Shown piece by piece: positions 36,297 through 49,800 of a DNA stretch of 64,000 nt. Below the pieces are notes generated by a model. That model made no database searches. It saw only the letters and a list, made by a program, of their open reading frames with translations, and had not been told where the DNA came from. The DNA comes from Clarkia xantiana subsp. parviflora (taxonomy: Eukaryota; Streptophyta; Magnoliopsida; Myrtales; Onagraceae), in contig JAPTYO010000010.1 in NCBI GenBank assembly GCA_036873135.1, positions 11,136,634 through 11,200,633 on the forward strand, written 5' to 3'. Made by a program: the position numbers and the translations under genes. Position 1 is the first letter of the stretch; the number at the start of each line of letters is the position of its first letter.

Positions 36297-37690
36297 AGAA
36301 ATGCCACATGAGTGAATGCCCATACTAGGTTCAATTTCGAAATTAATTCTCAAACTAGGCTTGTTCAGAATCTAATTCTCAAAATAAGCTTCTTCATCCT
36401 ACGTGGCATTCTTGTCATCAAAAATATTATTTTTTAATCATTTATATTTCTACTTTACATCCTAAAGTTTACGCTATGTTACAAATGAACCTAAAGGGAA
36501 ATATAATACAAAAAATACAAGGAAAACTTAAAAAATTAAGGAGAATAGATTTAAAATAAAATAAATAAATGATAAATTAATATTTGTAAATCAAATATTA
36601 TAAAGATAAAGTATGATAATGGTCATATAAAATGTAAAGAATAATTACACTTAAAATAATTTTTTTTTAAGATAAAAGTATAAATATTCTAAAGAAAAAA
36701 TTTGAATTTTATAAAATCTTAGAAAAAATACATTACACAATCTAACATTTTTTTTGCAAATCATATCAAACTAATATTAAAACTGAAAAATCAATAAAAA
36801 TAAATATTACTCCATTTTTCGTTCATATTTTTTTAAATGATAAATTTGTGTATCATATAATATTTACCATATATTATATTTCTCATGATTTTTAATTTTT
36901 AAATAGTATTTTGAGAATTTAAATTTATGAGCATGTTTATATCTTTTTATTCTTATTCGATGTCCATTTTATTACTTACATTAGAGCATCCACAATGGTA
37001 TTACATATTATTAGTTAAATGTGGGTTTAACGTATTTTTATGTAAAATGAATAAAAAATGTGCTACAATGGTTTTACATAGCATTCTTTAAAAGCGCGAT
37101 CCACCTATTTTTACGTAATATATTCATTAAACTTAATGAATGCACTATGTATTACGTAACCAAATTTTAATTATAAATTAATTCATTTTATAATTATTGC
37201 TAATAGCTTATTGGTGGTGTTGGAGAATTTAATAATAAAATATACTTAATGAATATATTTAAGTAATACGATTGCAAAGCAAATATTGTTTACGCGTGTC
37301 TTAAATTTACGTAGTATTTAAAGTATACATAAATGTCTACGCGACAACTTAAAAAAAATACAAATTAAGTAAAATAATTTTGGGTGATCTTAAGTAATTT
37401 TTTATATCCAATTTTTTTCGTTTTATATTATATTCAATCTTCTTACTTTTTCAATTTTTTCCTTATATTTTTTGTATTATATTTCGCAATAGGTTCATTT
37501 GTAACATAATGTAAACTTTAGGATGCAAAATAGAAATATAAACGATTAAAATATAATATTTTTAACAATAAGGATGCCACGTATAATGAAGAAACTTATT
37601 TTGGGAATTAGTTTCTAAACAAACGTAGTTTGATAATTAGTTTCGAAATTGAACCTAGTTCGTGCATTTACTCATACCACATTGGGGTTC
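36297..37690. mobile_element. 1.4-kb element with inverted ends of about 240 bp (Mutator-like)
   Basis: The left arm (about 36300-36540) and right arm (about 37410-37685) are inverses along their length. For example CTAGGTTCAATTTCGAAATTAA at 36327 faces the inverse at about 37640, and TTACAAATGAACCTA at 36479 faces TAGGTTCATTTGTAA at 37490. There is no coding capacity inside. A second element (36985-37350) is nested in the middle. Long inverted ends without a transposase are typical of non-autonomous MULEs. Confidence 0.8.
36985..37350 (-). mobile_element. nested Harbinger-like MITE, one end missing
   Basis: Starts TTAGAGCATCCACAATGG and runs almost in parallel with the inverse of 41849-42256, including GTTTTACATAGCATTC and ATGCACTATGTATTACGTAA. 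It stops near 37350 without the matching second terminus. It is nested in the long-inverted-repeat element at 36297-37690, so it inserted later or was trapped there. Confidence 0.75.
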
Positions 37691-38405
37691 GAGTTTGGCA
37701 AGTTAACCTTGGTAGGTGAATAACTATTGTACTATTTAAACTTAAAACTCATCAATACCAACTTCTAGCGGTAACAATTTGTCCCTCCGAATTTGGATCA
37801 ATCGTTAAAAACGAATGTTCTGGTTGTATTCGAACTACTTCCCTTCTCAGGGACGGTAAAAAAAAAAAAAAAAAACTTATCTTCCACGTTGGTAATTGTC
37901 ATATCACGGCCAAGTGAAGACGTCGCCTAGTGTCCCAATAACTTGTAAAAAATATTATTTGCAAATGCAAGTGAAGTCATATTACACATGAATTCTTTTT
38001 TTTTTTTTTTTGATAACCACACATGAATTCTCTTTCATATAGGTGTTAACGTCGATCCGTATTCAAAACCCTAATATTATATGATGTCCAAAATAGAATG
38101 AATATTATTGAGGAAGGACGACGAGACGACGACAGATTTATTTATTAATTAAGAATTAATTGTCGCTTATTTGGTTGTGTTCTCGTGCCTCCATTTCAGT
38201 TTATTTTCCCCTTGCCTTATTCTCTTTCAATTGACAACAATATCCTTATCATAAATTAATTAATTTCTTTAGAACAAATAATATCTATATTGACAATTTC
38301 ATAGATGCGTACCAAATGTGATATTATATCATAAGCTTAGCTATATGCAATAATAATTATTTATTAGAACATGCATGTATAATGTATATAATACACATCG
38401 CAATA

Positions 38406-38699
38406 CACTACAAGAAAATCGGTGATTTGTGATGACTTTTTTTAAAAGAATCCCTTACAAATTATAAGAATTTTCAAAGATTTATTATGTATTAAGGAAA
38501 ATTCTTTACAAAACTCGAAATTTTGTAAGGAATTTTCTATGAACGTTTCTAGCCAAACTTTTTGTTGACTTGGAATCATTCCCTTAAAATAAAAATTTGA
38601 ATGTTGTATTCGTAAAAGATTTTTCTCAATTCCCTTACGAATAAGGTTATATGTCTATCACAAATAAATCTGTCACAAACGACTAGATTTCTTGTAGTG
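38406..38699. mobile_element. CACTA-type non-autonomous DNA transposon
   Basis: 294 bp with ends CACTACAAGAAAATC and GATTTCTTGTAGTG, the signature termini of En/Spm (CACTA) elements. Subterminal words such as CCCTTACAAAT and CCCTTACGAATA recur in both orientations. It has no transposase, so it must be moved in trans. The 3-bp target duplication is not identical on the two sides. Confidence 0.88.
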
Positions 38700-41600
38700 A
38701 AATCACGTGTGCACAGTTGGTTGCATGGTATCCCAAAGCCCAAATCAGAATGACAATATTATCGCGCTTACTTTAAATATAAAATAATTATTAATTATCA
38801 TGTGTCAGCTAATATAATCAACAAAATATTGGTCATGGATATTTTTTATTCCCGAGTTTACTTTAACTCTTACGGCCTACGAGCTGAACTAGTACAAGTG
38901 TTAATCATTTTAGATGTAAAGTAAATATAATAAATGTGTCGCGGTTATTTAATTCATCTTATATATTTTTTAAAAAAATTATTAAAGACGTGCACACTTC
39001 CATTAAAAAATATTGAGTGGTTAGTCGATGAGAATAATGTACCAACTTGCAGTTGTAGAATAAGAGGGAGTTTTGCTTCTGGCTTAGAGTTGGCTATAAT
39101 ATCGATCATTTAGTGCAGCATTCCCAAGTTGGATATATATACAAAAAAAAATTTGGGTAAAAATAAAAATATATTTGTTATCCAAAAAAATAATTGACAT
39201 CTATGTTTTTTTTGGGTAAAAATAAAAAATATATTTTTTAGCCAAACAAAATAAAATTGACATCCCTCTATCATTAAATAGTATTTTTTTAATAATAACG
39301 TATAATGATACAGGGATGTCAATGAGGCAGTTCAGGACGGAAGACTATACCATCCCCACCCATCAGACTTATTTATATCTACCATATTTGACCAAAAATC
39401 GTCTTAGGACGGAAGCTTTTTAATAGATTTGCCCCACGGATATCCCGGGGCATTGCCCCACCCGCCAAATTTTCAAATAAAATTATTTAATTTTTTATTA
39501 ATGAAATTTTACATAATTTATTATAAAATTGCCATATAGAAAATACATTTATAATTCAAATAAAACTACTAAATCATACATAAACGAAACAAATAATTTA
39601 TTTCATCTAACTTATTATTTGAATAACTTATTTGTTCACTAAGTTTCTATTATTATATAACGACCCCTATAATTTTTTAAAATTACATATAAAATTCATG
39701 AGACGGAAGTTCAGGGTGAAACAACACATTTACCCTCGATTACTTAAGTTACGGATCTTTATATCAAACTTGCCCTATAAACTACAATAAGTACTTCTGT
39801 GGGATATTTTGCGGACGATGCACCGCGAAGTTCGGGAAATCTGTGATATATATATATATATATAGATGATGGTTACGTAGCTGTTTGGTGGTAGTAGTAT
39901 TAGTTAATTATTATTTGCATATAAGATATTATTATTGCACATGGTACGGCTGGCTGGCGGCCGTGTAGGGTCTTCTGGTACTTGTCCACATCTTCGATAC
40001 GTTCGTTATATATGGGAACTTGGAGCACGCCTAACCTAACAAAATTCAACAATAATTGTTCTCTTAATATTTGTTGATGATTTTTAGATATAGTTTTATA
40101 TTCATCTAACGTCATTTTTTTAGGATTAGTGTTCAAGCTAAAAGACAACCAACTCCTAGCCAAAGCCTACCACTATAACATACAAGAGTCATTATAATTA
40201 ATAATACATATAAATATTTACTGTAATTATAATTATGTAAGGTTTTGATTAAAATCACATTTTTTTAATAATATAATATAAAATTGGGGATTATTTGTGA
40301 AAACTAAAAATTATATCAAAATAAATATACCATTTTTTTAATCTAAATATTCATATTATTGATGTACAAATTAGAGAGAAATTAATGAGAGAGAAAAAAA
40401 AAATCTAAGTTGGGTTACTTGTATACTTTTAAGGAAATGTTTAAGTATTATTTTTGTAGTAACATAACTTTGAAGCTTCGACTGAAAATATGCAGATCTG
40501 TATGGGCTCGGCCCACTACGGTCCATTCTGATTAATACTAAGACGGCCCACCACAGTAGCTCCTTGGGGTCTTTAGTGAACTCAGGTTATGTCTTTTGTT
40601 ATTTGAGCCATCACCAAATGACACAATTAACAAATTCAACAACTCTTTCATTATTAACAAATTCAACAACTCTTCCATTGCGTATAACTCTCCCGCCGTA
40701 ATCATAATACATTATTCATGTCTTATGAAAATGCAAATGAGAAATTTACTTTAAATAACTTATTAACAATCTCATTAACTTAACAATCTAACTAATTATT
40801 AATCAAATTATATTTTAATCACCAACAATTAACTAAATAATACACATTTCTTCGCAATGCAAACCTAGAAGGGGATGACTAAAATACAGTCGAGTTTATT
40901 TCAACTCGATTTCTCAGCCATTAGATCAGAAGATAGAATCAATCAGAATTCAAAAGAGATAACAAATGATTTTTACACATAACACGATGTGCATAATCTA
41001 ATGATTGAGAAATCAAGTTAAAATAACTTTTAGCTAACCCAACCTAGAATCCACACACTTATATTTTGGTCTCTAAAATTTGTTTAATCGCCCCCACACT
41101 CTAAATTCATTAGAAGCACAAAAAAATAAAATAAAAAAGTAATGAGTTGCATTCTTGAGCTCGGGCTTGTTCTGTTCACATTTGATCATCAAAAGCCTAA
41201 GCCCAACTTTGAATGGAAATATCATCCCATTAAAGGCTTTACTATTTCGGAATGGACTTTTCGGAATAGTAAAGAACCATTTGTCCAGATAACTGAGAAT
41301 ATTAATTATATTTTATATTAAATATATGAATATTCTTGTTGCTAAAAGTAAATGTTGCTAAAAACAGCAATAGACATCTACTAAAAACAAAATAAACCTG
41401 GTTCAAGTCCCGGCAACGGAATATTTAAAAATAATACTAAAAAAATTATAGAAAACAACGCGAGTTCCAAACGACAATAAAATAATAATAATATAATGAA
41501 TGGGATATATTGTGACGTCATCAATCAACAGCCGTCGAACAAATTAATTTCAAGCTCTTTTTACTAAAGTGGACCGGAAGTCAAGCAACAAACTCCAGTT

Positions 41601-41848
41601 GTCACAACTCACACTCCCCATGTGTGCTTTCAATTTAATATTCTACGGTGGATTCCAGGCCTCAGGTCACGTGTCAGATGCCGATTGGTTGACTACGTGG
41701 AATCCCGATTTTTTCCCTAAATACCCCTACTTTTTAATTTAAATAACAGAAATAAGCACTGTTGGAAACTTTTTACAAAAATCTCATTAACATTACTTAG
41801 AATTAGGAAACGCGGTACCAAAAATTTATGATGGGTCATTAGAGCATT
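38700..41848. other. spacer, possible remnants only
   Basis: AT-rich. A local duplication of TTTGGGTAAAAATAAAAA-type sequence lies at 39150-39235. CAGGGATGTCAATGAGGC at 39312 looks like one end of an hAT-type element, but I cannot find its partner. GGTTCAAGTCCCGGCAACGG at about 41401 resembles the T-arm and acceptor end of tRNA-Asp, but no full tRNA folds. A CCAAT-like and CACGTGTC patch at 41665-41700 lies far upstream of the GT106 gene. Confidence 0.45.
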
Positions 41849-42256
41849 TGCAATGGTTTAAATAAATCGTATTCTTTAAAGTTGCTACGTAAATATTTAT
41901 GTACACTTTAAGTAATACGTAAAGTTAAAATACACGTAAAAAATATTTGCTATGCAATCGTAATACTTAAACATATTTATTAAATATATTTTATTATTAA
42001 ATTTTTCAACAATCACCAATAAGATATTAGCATTAATGATAAAATGAATTAATTTATAATTAAAAATTGTTTACGTAATGCATAGTGCATTCCTTATATT
42101 TAATGAATACTTTATATAAAAACATAAATTTATGTGTGGGTCTCATCTTTAATGAATGCTATGTAAAACCACTGTAGAAGTTTTTTTTTGCTTTACTTAA
42201 ATAAACATATAGGATTCACATTTACATAAGCTTTACGTAATACCACTGTGGATGCT
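41849..42256 (+). mobile_element. Harbinger-like MITE, both ends present
   Basis: Left end GAGCATTTGCAATGG and right end CCACTGTGGATGCTC are imperfect inverses, about 410 bp apart. This is the end type of plant Tourist/Harbinger MITEs (normally next to TTA). It is the same family as 36985-37350, in the opposite orientation. A T run (42181-42188) interrupts it. Confidence 0.78.
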
Positions 42257-43042
42257 CACAATTTAATCACGTATATGACCGATTATACATTCAATTTTTT
42301 TTTTAATATTTTTTTGTTTCGTATTATTAGGTGTACATGTGACTAGAATGTATTATATCGGTTAGATTTTTTTTTTTTTTTTTTTAAATATCGGTTAGAT
42401 TGAAAGAGTTAAAAACTTAAAACACTATATAAACTAAGTGAATTACTCATACTATTACCAATTAGTCTTAATCGCCATCACTTTATAAGTTGTTTTGAGT
42501 TTGATCCAGATTATATAAGTTTGATGTTACTTCTATTATTATCAATCGGTTTCAACTAAAAACTTACGATTATTGATTTATGGCTAAGGTTTTTTTTTTT
42601 ATGGAATCCCAGCTGGACTTTTATTTTGGGACAAAAATTCACAGCTGGACATAGCAGCAGCTAAAAGACACCCTACTAATGATGATGATTAACCGGCAAA
42701 TCAAGAGAATATCTGGGCAAGCTCGCTCGCGCCTCCACTCGACTCTCTATGCGTGTAACTGAGTTAACTACTCCGTCACCGGATCACCAGCGCGTCTTCC
42801 TCACTCTCTCCAAATCCCCATTTCACCGGCCGCTCCTCCGCCGTCGATCCCTTTGCCGACCGGTTTAGCTTTCTTAGTTCACGATCCGGCATCCGCTACT
42901 GAGGTTCGCTGTGTTCGTTAGGGTTCTAGCTCGCTAGACGGTGGTTGAAGGAATTGGGGAGAGTGTGAGCTAGTTTGAGTAATTGTTGCGGAATTCGCAG
43001 CTTTTGATCCTGCCGCGGTGTTTACTGGCCAGGTTCTGTTCT
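42257..43042. other. GT106 promoter and leader region
   Basis: AT-rich to about 42640, then a sharp rise in GC and C-rich leader-like sequence (42710-42900). The transcription start is probably near 42700. No TATA box is clear. Confidence 0.45.
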
Positions 43043-43144
43043 ATGGAAAATTGGATCTCAATAGTTTGATGCACGATTGAGATTGACGAAGTGAGTTTGC
43101 TTCGATTGATGGTGCATTTGGTGCGGAAGGGATGTGCAGAGTAG
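43043..43144 (+). promoter_or_regulatory. three upstream ORFs before the GT106 start
   Basis: ORFs at 43043-43069 (8 codons plus stop), 43069-43080 (3 codons plus stop) and 43109-43144 (11 codons plus stop). The last one overlaps the main ATG at 43132 in another frame, so ribosomes translating it would pass the main start. This predicts translational repression. Confidence 0.5.
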
Positions 43145-46100
43145 GGATAAGGGATAAGAAGAAGAAGGAGAGTGTGGAGATGGGAGGGAAAGCTGCGCCG
43201 TCGGCGCTGCCGAGATCGCAGATGAAGCGGTGGATGGTGCGTGCCACCACTTCGTTGTTGCTGTGGACTTGCATTATGCAATTCACTACGCTGGGAGAGA
43301 CTTGGGGGCCTATTGTTCTCAAGGGATGGCCTTCATGTCACTATCAGGGGAATTCCGTATCTTTGAAGATTGAAAAGGTCCCTTCTGTTCCTGCTGCTCA
43401 GATTTTGCCTCCTAAGAGTGAGTTATTTCGTTTTCCTTTATTTTGGTATTTGAAAGCGAAGATTCATTCTCTAAAACTAGCATTATCATTTCCTGAATTG
43501 CATCCTTGATTACGTAACCTTTCATGCTTTCATACAATATCTGATCTTGTTAGTGTAAAGTTATCAAAATATTACCTAAGAGTAGTTTTCTGTGGATTCC
43601 TCACCAACCATGATGAATATTGACTTGCTTCTATCTTATGTGACCTTGATGTATCTATCATCCTCCACTTAGTCAAAATCCTTGTCCGACGAAATATATA
43701 GAATGATTCGTGATAACTGAGAAAATGTTGGTTCTTATTGTAACTTTCAACTTACTCGAAATTGCTAAACTAAGCTCCTCTTATTGTGTGATCTGCATTA
43801 CCTAAATATACATTGTTGTAGATATTTTCTAAAAAATGTTGGGTTTGACATTCTTAGCATCCTTTCATTATTTAACCCAACAGGTTATCTATTATCTTTT
43901 ATTGTAATGTGAAAATCACACCCTTTGTTTCAAATAGTTGACCGTCTATGAAATTCGATGGCTTTGGTAGTGGTCTTTCTCATGGCTGTATTCCAATGCA
44001 GTTGTAGTTGCAGATACTTCCTATTTTATGCCTGCTTATCTATCTGACAGAGACATACCTCTCCAAGGCATGGAAACTTTTATTAAGTGTGCTATCTAGA
44101 GTTTCCTTATTAGGCTTTAGGATGTGTTGATTCAGATTCTTAGAATGGGCCGGGAATCCACAGCGTGCGTCTACATTTAAAGTACTTTGGAGTTTGGTCC
44201 CCCTCTCTAAAATTCTTCAAATGCAGAGAAGCAGTATTACTATTTATGGCAATGCACTCTAAAGTGTTAATTTCCCACCCCAAACTCACTTTTATGTGTC
44301 TATAACTTTAGGCCTTGTGAATGTTTCTGTCCTTGGATTTATACTGAATATATTTGAGTTTTCTTGTCTCTCTCAGGGATTTACAAGAATAATGGATACC
44401 TAGTGGTTTCTTGTAACGGAGGACTCAATCAAATGAGGGCAGCGGTTAGTGGTTTGTAGAACTTGCTGTAGATATACAGCAATTCTTAAGTCTTTTTTGA
44501 ATTAAATCTATAAGCTGACCTGCTATGAAAGGCATGTATTCTGTTGTAGTTGCACATCTGCTGCGATTGATTAACTCAACTCTATGACTACTGTTATGTG
44601 CAGATCTGTGATATGGTTGCTATAGCAAGATATTTGAATGTCACTCTTATTGTTCCTGAGCTGGATAAATCTTCCTTTTGGGCCGATCCAAGGTGAGCGA
44701 TAGTTTTGCAATACAGTTTGGGGATATATGGATGGACTAGTTGATTAAGCTTATTCCTTGTACCTTTACCTCAAACTTGCAGTGAGTTTCAAGACATTTT
44801 TGATGTTGATCATTTCATTACGTCTTTGAGGGATGAAATTCGAATATTAAAGGAGCTGCCACCGAAACTGAAGAAGAGAGTAGAATTAGGGAAGGCCCGT
44901 TCCATGGCACCAATTAGTTGGTCAGACATTTCCTACTACCGACTTCAGGTTAGTTTCCCCCAGTTGATTATGTGGCTGCTATCTACATCCTCAAGTCAGA
45001 TCATGCTTTTTTTTTTTTTTCATAAAGAACTAAGTTGCCATGTTCTTCTTCAGCATGTTCTCACATTTTTTTCTTGTTGTGCATTTAACTGGATGATTGC
45101 AGATTCTTCCACTTATACAAAAGTTCAAAGTTCTTCATCTTAATAGAACTGATGCCCGACTTGCAAACAATAATCAGCCCCTAGATCTTCAGAAGTTACG
45201 GTGCCGAGTAAATTTCAGTGCTCTCAGATTCACTTCTCAGATAGAAGAGTTAGGAAAGAGAGTTGTCAAACTTTTAAGACAAAATGGCCCCTTTTTAGTG
45301 CTTCATTTGAGATATGAGATGGACATGTTAGCCTTTTCGGGGTGTACCCAGGGTTGCAGTGATGAAGAAGCATATGAGTTGACAAGAATGAGGTCAGCTA
45401 ATTCTCTCCATTGATATCATTGTAGTGGCTGAGATTTAACTTTTAAGAGCTCATTTGATCCTTACTCTGTAATTGGCAGATACGCATATCCTTGGTGGAA
45501 AGAGAAAATAATAAATTCCGATTTGAGAAGGAAAGACGGTCTCTGCCCATTGACACCAGAGGAAACCGCACTTACGTTGAGAGCTCTTGGCATAGACAGA
45601 AATATCCAAATCTATATAGCAGCTGGTGAAATATACGGTGGAGATAGACGAATGGCAGCTCTTGCAGAGGCTTACCCGAGAGTGGTTAGTCATCTAAGCC
45701 AAACTCACATTTCAATAAGTGCATATTTTGTTGTTTGTATTGTATTGTAAGCAAAGCTTCTGGTAACAGGTCAGAAAGGAAACACTGCTGAGTTCATCAG
45801 ATCTCGGGTTTTTCCAGAATCACTCTTCACAGATGGCAGCATTGGATTACCTTGTCTCACTAGAAAGTGATATCTTTGTACCAACATTTGATGGAAACAT
45901 GGCTAAGGTAGTCGAAGGGCATCGCAGGTACTTTACACATTACTCAACTTTTTCTTTGTTCTATGTTACGAACACGCACATATATCTACATTGATGAACA
46001 TATATCTGAAGCTGTCGTCTTGTGTTTTGACTAGATTTCTAGGTTTCAAAAAGACGATTCTTCTGGACAGGAGGCTCCTAGTGGATTTCATCGACCGATT

Positions 46101-46272
46101 TCATAGCGGGTTACTCACATGGGATGAATTCTCTTCTGCTGTAAAGGAAGCTCATGCATTCCGTTCAGGAAACCCGACAAGGAGGTTGGTGATTCCAGAC
46201 CGACCCAAAGAAGAGGACTATTTCTACGCCAATCCTTACGAGTGTTTACAACCCAGATCATCAGTGTTGTAA
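43132..46272 (+). CDS. rhamnogalacturonan I rhamnosyltransferase-like GT106 protein
   Basis: Golgi type II enzyme. The RRT1 group transfers rhamnose from UDP-rhamnose to the RG-I pectin backbone; such proteins were formerly called O-fucosyltransferase-like. Eight exons: 43132-43417, 44377-44444, 44604-44692, 44783-44948, 45103-45392, 45480-45684, 45770-45927 and 46035-46272, all GT/AG and joining in frame, giving 499 aa. Membrane anchor at residues about 35-52. The donor-site motif NGGLNQMR is at 109-116 and HLRYEMDM starts at 271. The C-terminal block [19 protein letters not shown], then [14 protein letters not shown], is complete. The N terminus (MCRV, then LGETWGP and WPSC) matches Arabidopsis RRT1 (At5g15740) in form. 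Its activity is inferred from the family. Confidence 0.93.
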
Positions 46273-46856
46273 CTGTTGTCATGAGTGAGTGAGGCCATTA
46301 TTCCACAAACAAACACGGAGCTGCGAGACATAATTCCACAAACAAACACTTGAGCCGAAGCTGAAGAATTTCCCGACGTCAAGATGAATAACCAGGTTTG
46401 ATGATGATGTATAGTAGCTGCCCTTTCATTATAACACAGGGTAGTAAGTAATAGGATTGAGCTGACAATTTCGTACATGAGTGATCAAATTCGATTTGTT
46501 GGATTGTTCAGATTTATCAATACTCGGTTTCTTTCCCTATATGAGTGTGTTCTCCAAGAAAGCAGCCGCATTGGCTTGCACACCAAGTAACAAAATTAAA
46601 AATTGTATTTCTGAAAGAAATATGTGCACCAAAAGGAACTGAAGAAGAAACTACATGATGTACAGAGGTGGATTGGTCTATCTCAACTGGACTCTGCTTA
46701 CAAACCAGGAGATTTCACTTATGTAAGTTACCCCTTCGACTACGGTAAATAATTCGACACGACAAAAATCGAATAAAAATCATAAAAATTGTAAATAATA
46801 ATATATCAATAATATTCATCAACAAAAGAAAGAATTGTAGAGAGAAATGCAGTCTA
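46273..46856. other. 3' regions of two convergent genes
   Basis: 584 bp between the GT106 stop and the BIM1 stop. It must hold both 3' untranslated regions and polyadenylation signals. There is a small direct repeat (CCACAAACAAACAC at 46303 and 46335). No further gene. Confidence 0.6.
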
Positions 46857-49800
46857 CTAGCTCTTTCCTGTCTTCATCTTCTTAAGTGCTTGATGCATAT
46901 GATGATCCGAATCGTTTCCCTCGACTCTGGGACGTATTGTCCCTGACTCGCCATCCTGCTTTCACCGGAATGACCATCAATTTATGAACTCGTTTATACG
47001 ACGCAACAAATAGACGAGGATTTTGATGAATTACTTACCGTCCGAGTCGAGGATTTAGGGTTTGCTCGTTTCCCTAGGTCTATCTGGACTGATATATTGG
47101 CTTCAGAGAGATCTACTCCTGAACTTTGCAGTGCTTGTGTTAAGGTGTTCAATAACCTGTTTCAAATCAAGAGCTTTCTTTCAATAACAAATCTATTTCC
47201 AAAGTTCGAAGTTCGAACACATCAAGCAGCAGTTCGGCTCTAAAGAGTGCATATCGGTGAAGTTTTGAAGTATATATAGAAGATTTCGACTTCTCACCCT
47301 TTAGAATAAGCACTCGATATGCTTATTGTGCCGCCTTCAACGTCCAGCTCCTGTTCCTTGAGTTTATCATTCAGGGAAGAAGCGCCGTCATTGGGCCACG
47401 ACTTTGCCTGATCGGTTAAGGATGAAGATTGCAGCGCCTTGGCCTCCAAGTCAGGTCTGTGTGAAATCCCTAGCCCCCTGACAGGAGGAGTTGGCATGTT
47501 TTGTTGCAAGGAAACAGGAAATGGAACCTGAACCGGAACTGGCTTGTTTGCTGTCACTCCGAATTGATGGTCCATACCTTTTAAAGCACTACCACTGCCA
47601 CTGGCTATATCCACCTCTTGGTTGTTTTTCTTGTTCCCCAAGATTGCAGGGGATATGGGAACCTTGTTTTCCTCAAATTTGGTGGGGAATACTAGGCTCG
47701 GTGCGGTCCCACTTGTGGCACCTCGAGATTGGTCGGTTATAGGCGGCCTCTGACCATTTCTCTGTTTGAGTGAGCAAAAGTTTAAATCAAGGTTCGGTTT
47801 TTACTTCAGTTGGTGCAAGCAGTTTAGCAATACTTACCAATGGCATCATCTTAGCTTGGTCATAGTTGAAACCCTGATATGTACCTTCGAATTTATGCAC
47901 CTTCTCCTGTAAAAATTGTATGTACTCGATAACCTACAAAAAAACATGCATTTGATCAGATTCAGGTTGAAAAAAGGCGTTATTCGTCTACTTTTGGAAA
48001 CACAAGTACCTCTAGCAAGAACGATGCCTTATCTCTTTTTTGGTCACTTTGAGGGATGAGTGTCCTTAACGTCTGAAATCTGCGGTTTTTCGTGTCAAAT
48101 ATGTCAATTTTTGAGAAAGCATCAGTTAAAAGAATGATTGCTTCTTCTGCAAGTTAGTTCAGAACTGCAAAATACCTGGTACCAAAATTCTATGGGTACT
48201 AATGATCCAAAAACTAACAGAAGCAGAAAACAGAAGGCGGTTGATGAATTTCAAGGCCAGAATGTCAAACAATGAGAGAGATCATGATGCCGTAACCATA
48301 AATCATAAGCACAGAAACATGTCTATATTTTAAATATATTTCCCAATGGAAATAACACAACAGGAAGTCAGTCTATTATAGAGGCAATCAATGATAATAA
48401 GATCATAAAAAACCAAGTTAATGGGAGATTGGAGATGCTTTTGATATAATCATTGACTAAGGAGAACCACGCACCTGTCGTTTATCTTGCTCCTACGGCG
48501 CTGCTCAGTCGCAGAATGTTTGGATCTTGGAGTGTTCGCCTTTTGATCGCCACTCTTCCCATCAACCTTTACTCTTAAATCTCCTCCTATATTATGCAAA
48601 CATCTTATTTTTAGGGTCATGACAATAGACAACTCCATGTAACCATATCAGCATAATGAGATTAAAACATCAAGTAGCATTACCTTTCGTGACAGGAGAG
48701 TTCTCTTTCTTAATCATGAACTCGTCTTCGTCGTCTAACTCTTCTTCCTGGCTACTAGCACCCTTTGCCGATTTAAACATATCCATGAAGCTCTGATTTT
48801 TGTGCCCTACTGGCCTGCTCAGTTAGAATAGCACAAAAAATCTGGAGATCAGTTATCATCACTCTTCCTATTTTGTTAGTCTACGAAATAAAGATAAAGA
48901 CTTAAGAACCTAAAAACAGTCCGAACTATAGGTCAGGTTGCTAATTGCTGTCCCAAATTTAAAATGTTGATATTCAGTGTCCCAATTATCAGATTGGTTG
49001 ATTTCCATTTTTTCTCTTAAAATTGGCGAAGCAAAAACATATTTTCCAATAAACCTATACTATGAGCAACATATTTGATACTTCCAAAAAGTGAAAAACA
49101 CGTTTTTGTTGCTTAAAACGCCAATTTAAACACCGAAATTAGTCGGAAAAAAGTTGAAAGCAACAAATCTGATAGTTTTGGCAACTAAAAAATCTGATAG
49201 TTAAGACACCGAATATCAACATTTTAAATTTGAGACATCGATTAACAACATGAACTATAGTTGAGACTGTTTTTAGATTCTTAACCCTTTTAATAAATGA
49301 CATGAAAGACAATTCTCTGAGAGCAGACTCACTGTGAGGAAGACAGAGGGCTGAATGAACTCCTATGATTGTTGTTGGAAGAGGAAATTGATGGCCTCTC
49401 TGATGATGTCCACTGCCCCAACTTCACCACTGATTCTGTGAGGTTCAAACACAAAAATAAAAGACATTTAAGAAGCTAGATAAGGATACATTTGATCAAT
49501 GGCGAATACTGTAAGAATATACAGACTTTTGTGAAAATACCTTTCACAGCAACTGCATGTGAATTCTCCTTCCCTGTCTTTCCCTTCTTTGCAGCAGATT
49601 CTTCCCACAGAGTGAAACCACTATTGGTGTAGGAACTACAGTTACTGTTCTCATCGTTCCTCTCAGTGTTACTGCTGCTCTGAGCAGCAGTAAAACCCAC
49701 CACCGCTTCTGGTTTAACCGGACCTCCGAGATTATTGTAGTATGAAATATGGCTTATGCTGTAGGTCCCAATCCCTCCGGGCAGGAGGTGCTCCACCAAA

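Noticed and set aside
39312..39850. hAT-like element starting CAGGGATGTCAATG
   Set aside because: Only one terminus is visible and no 8-bp duplication could be found, so it is not listed as an element.
41398..41422. tRNA-Asp-like 3' half (GGTTCAAGTCCCGGCAACGG)
   Set aside because: No D-arm or anticodon arm upstream folds with it. It is at most a fragment or a retroelement piece.
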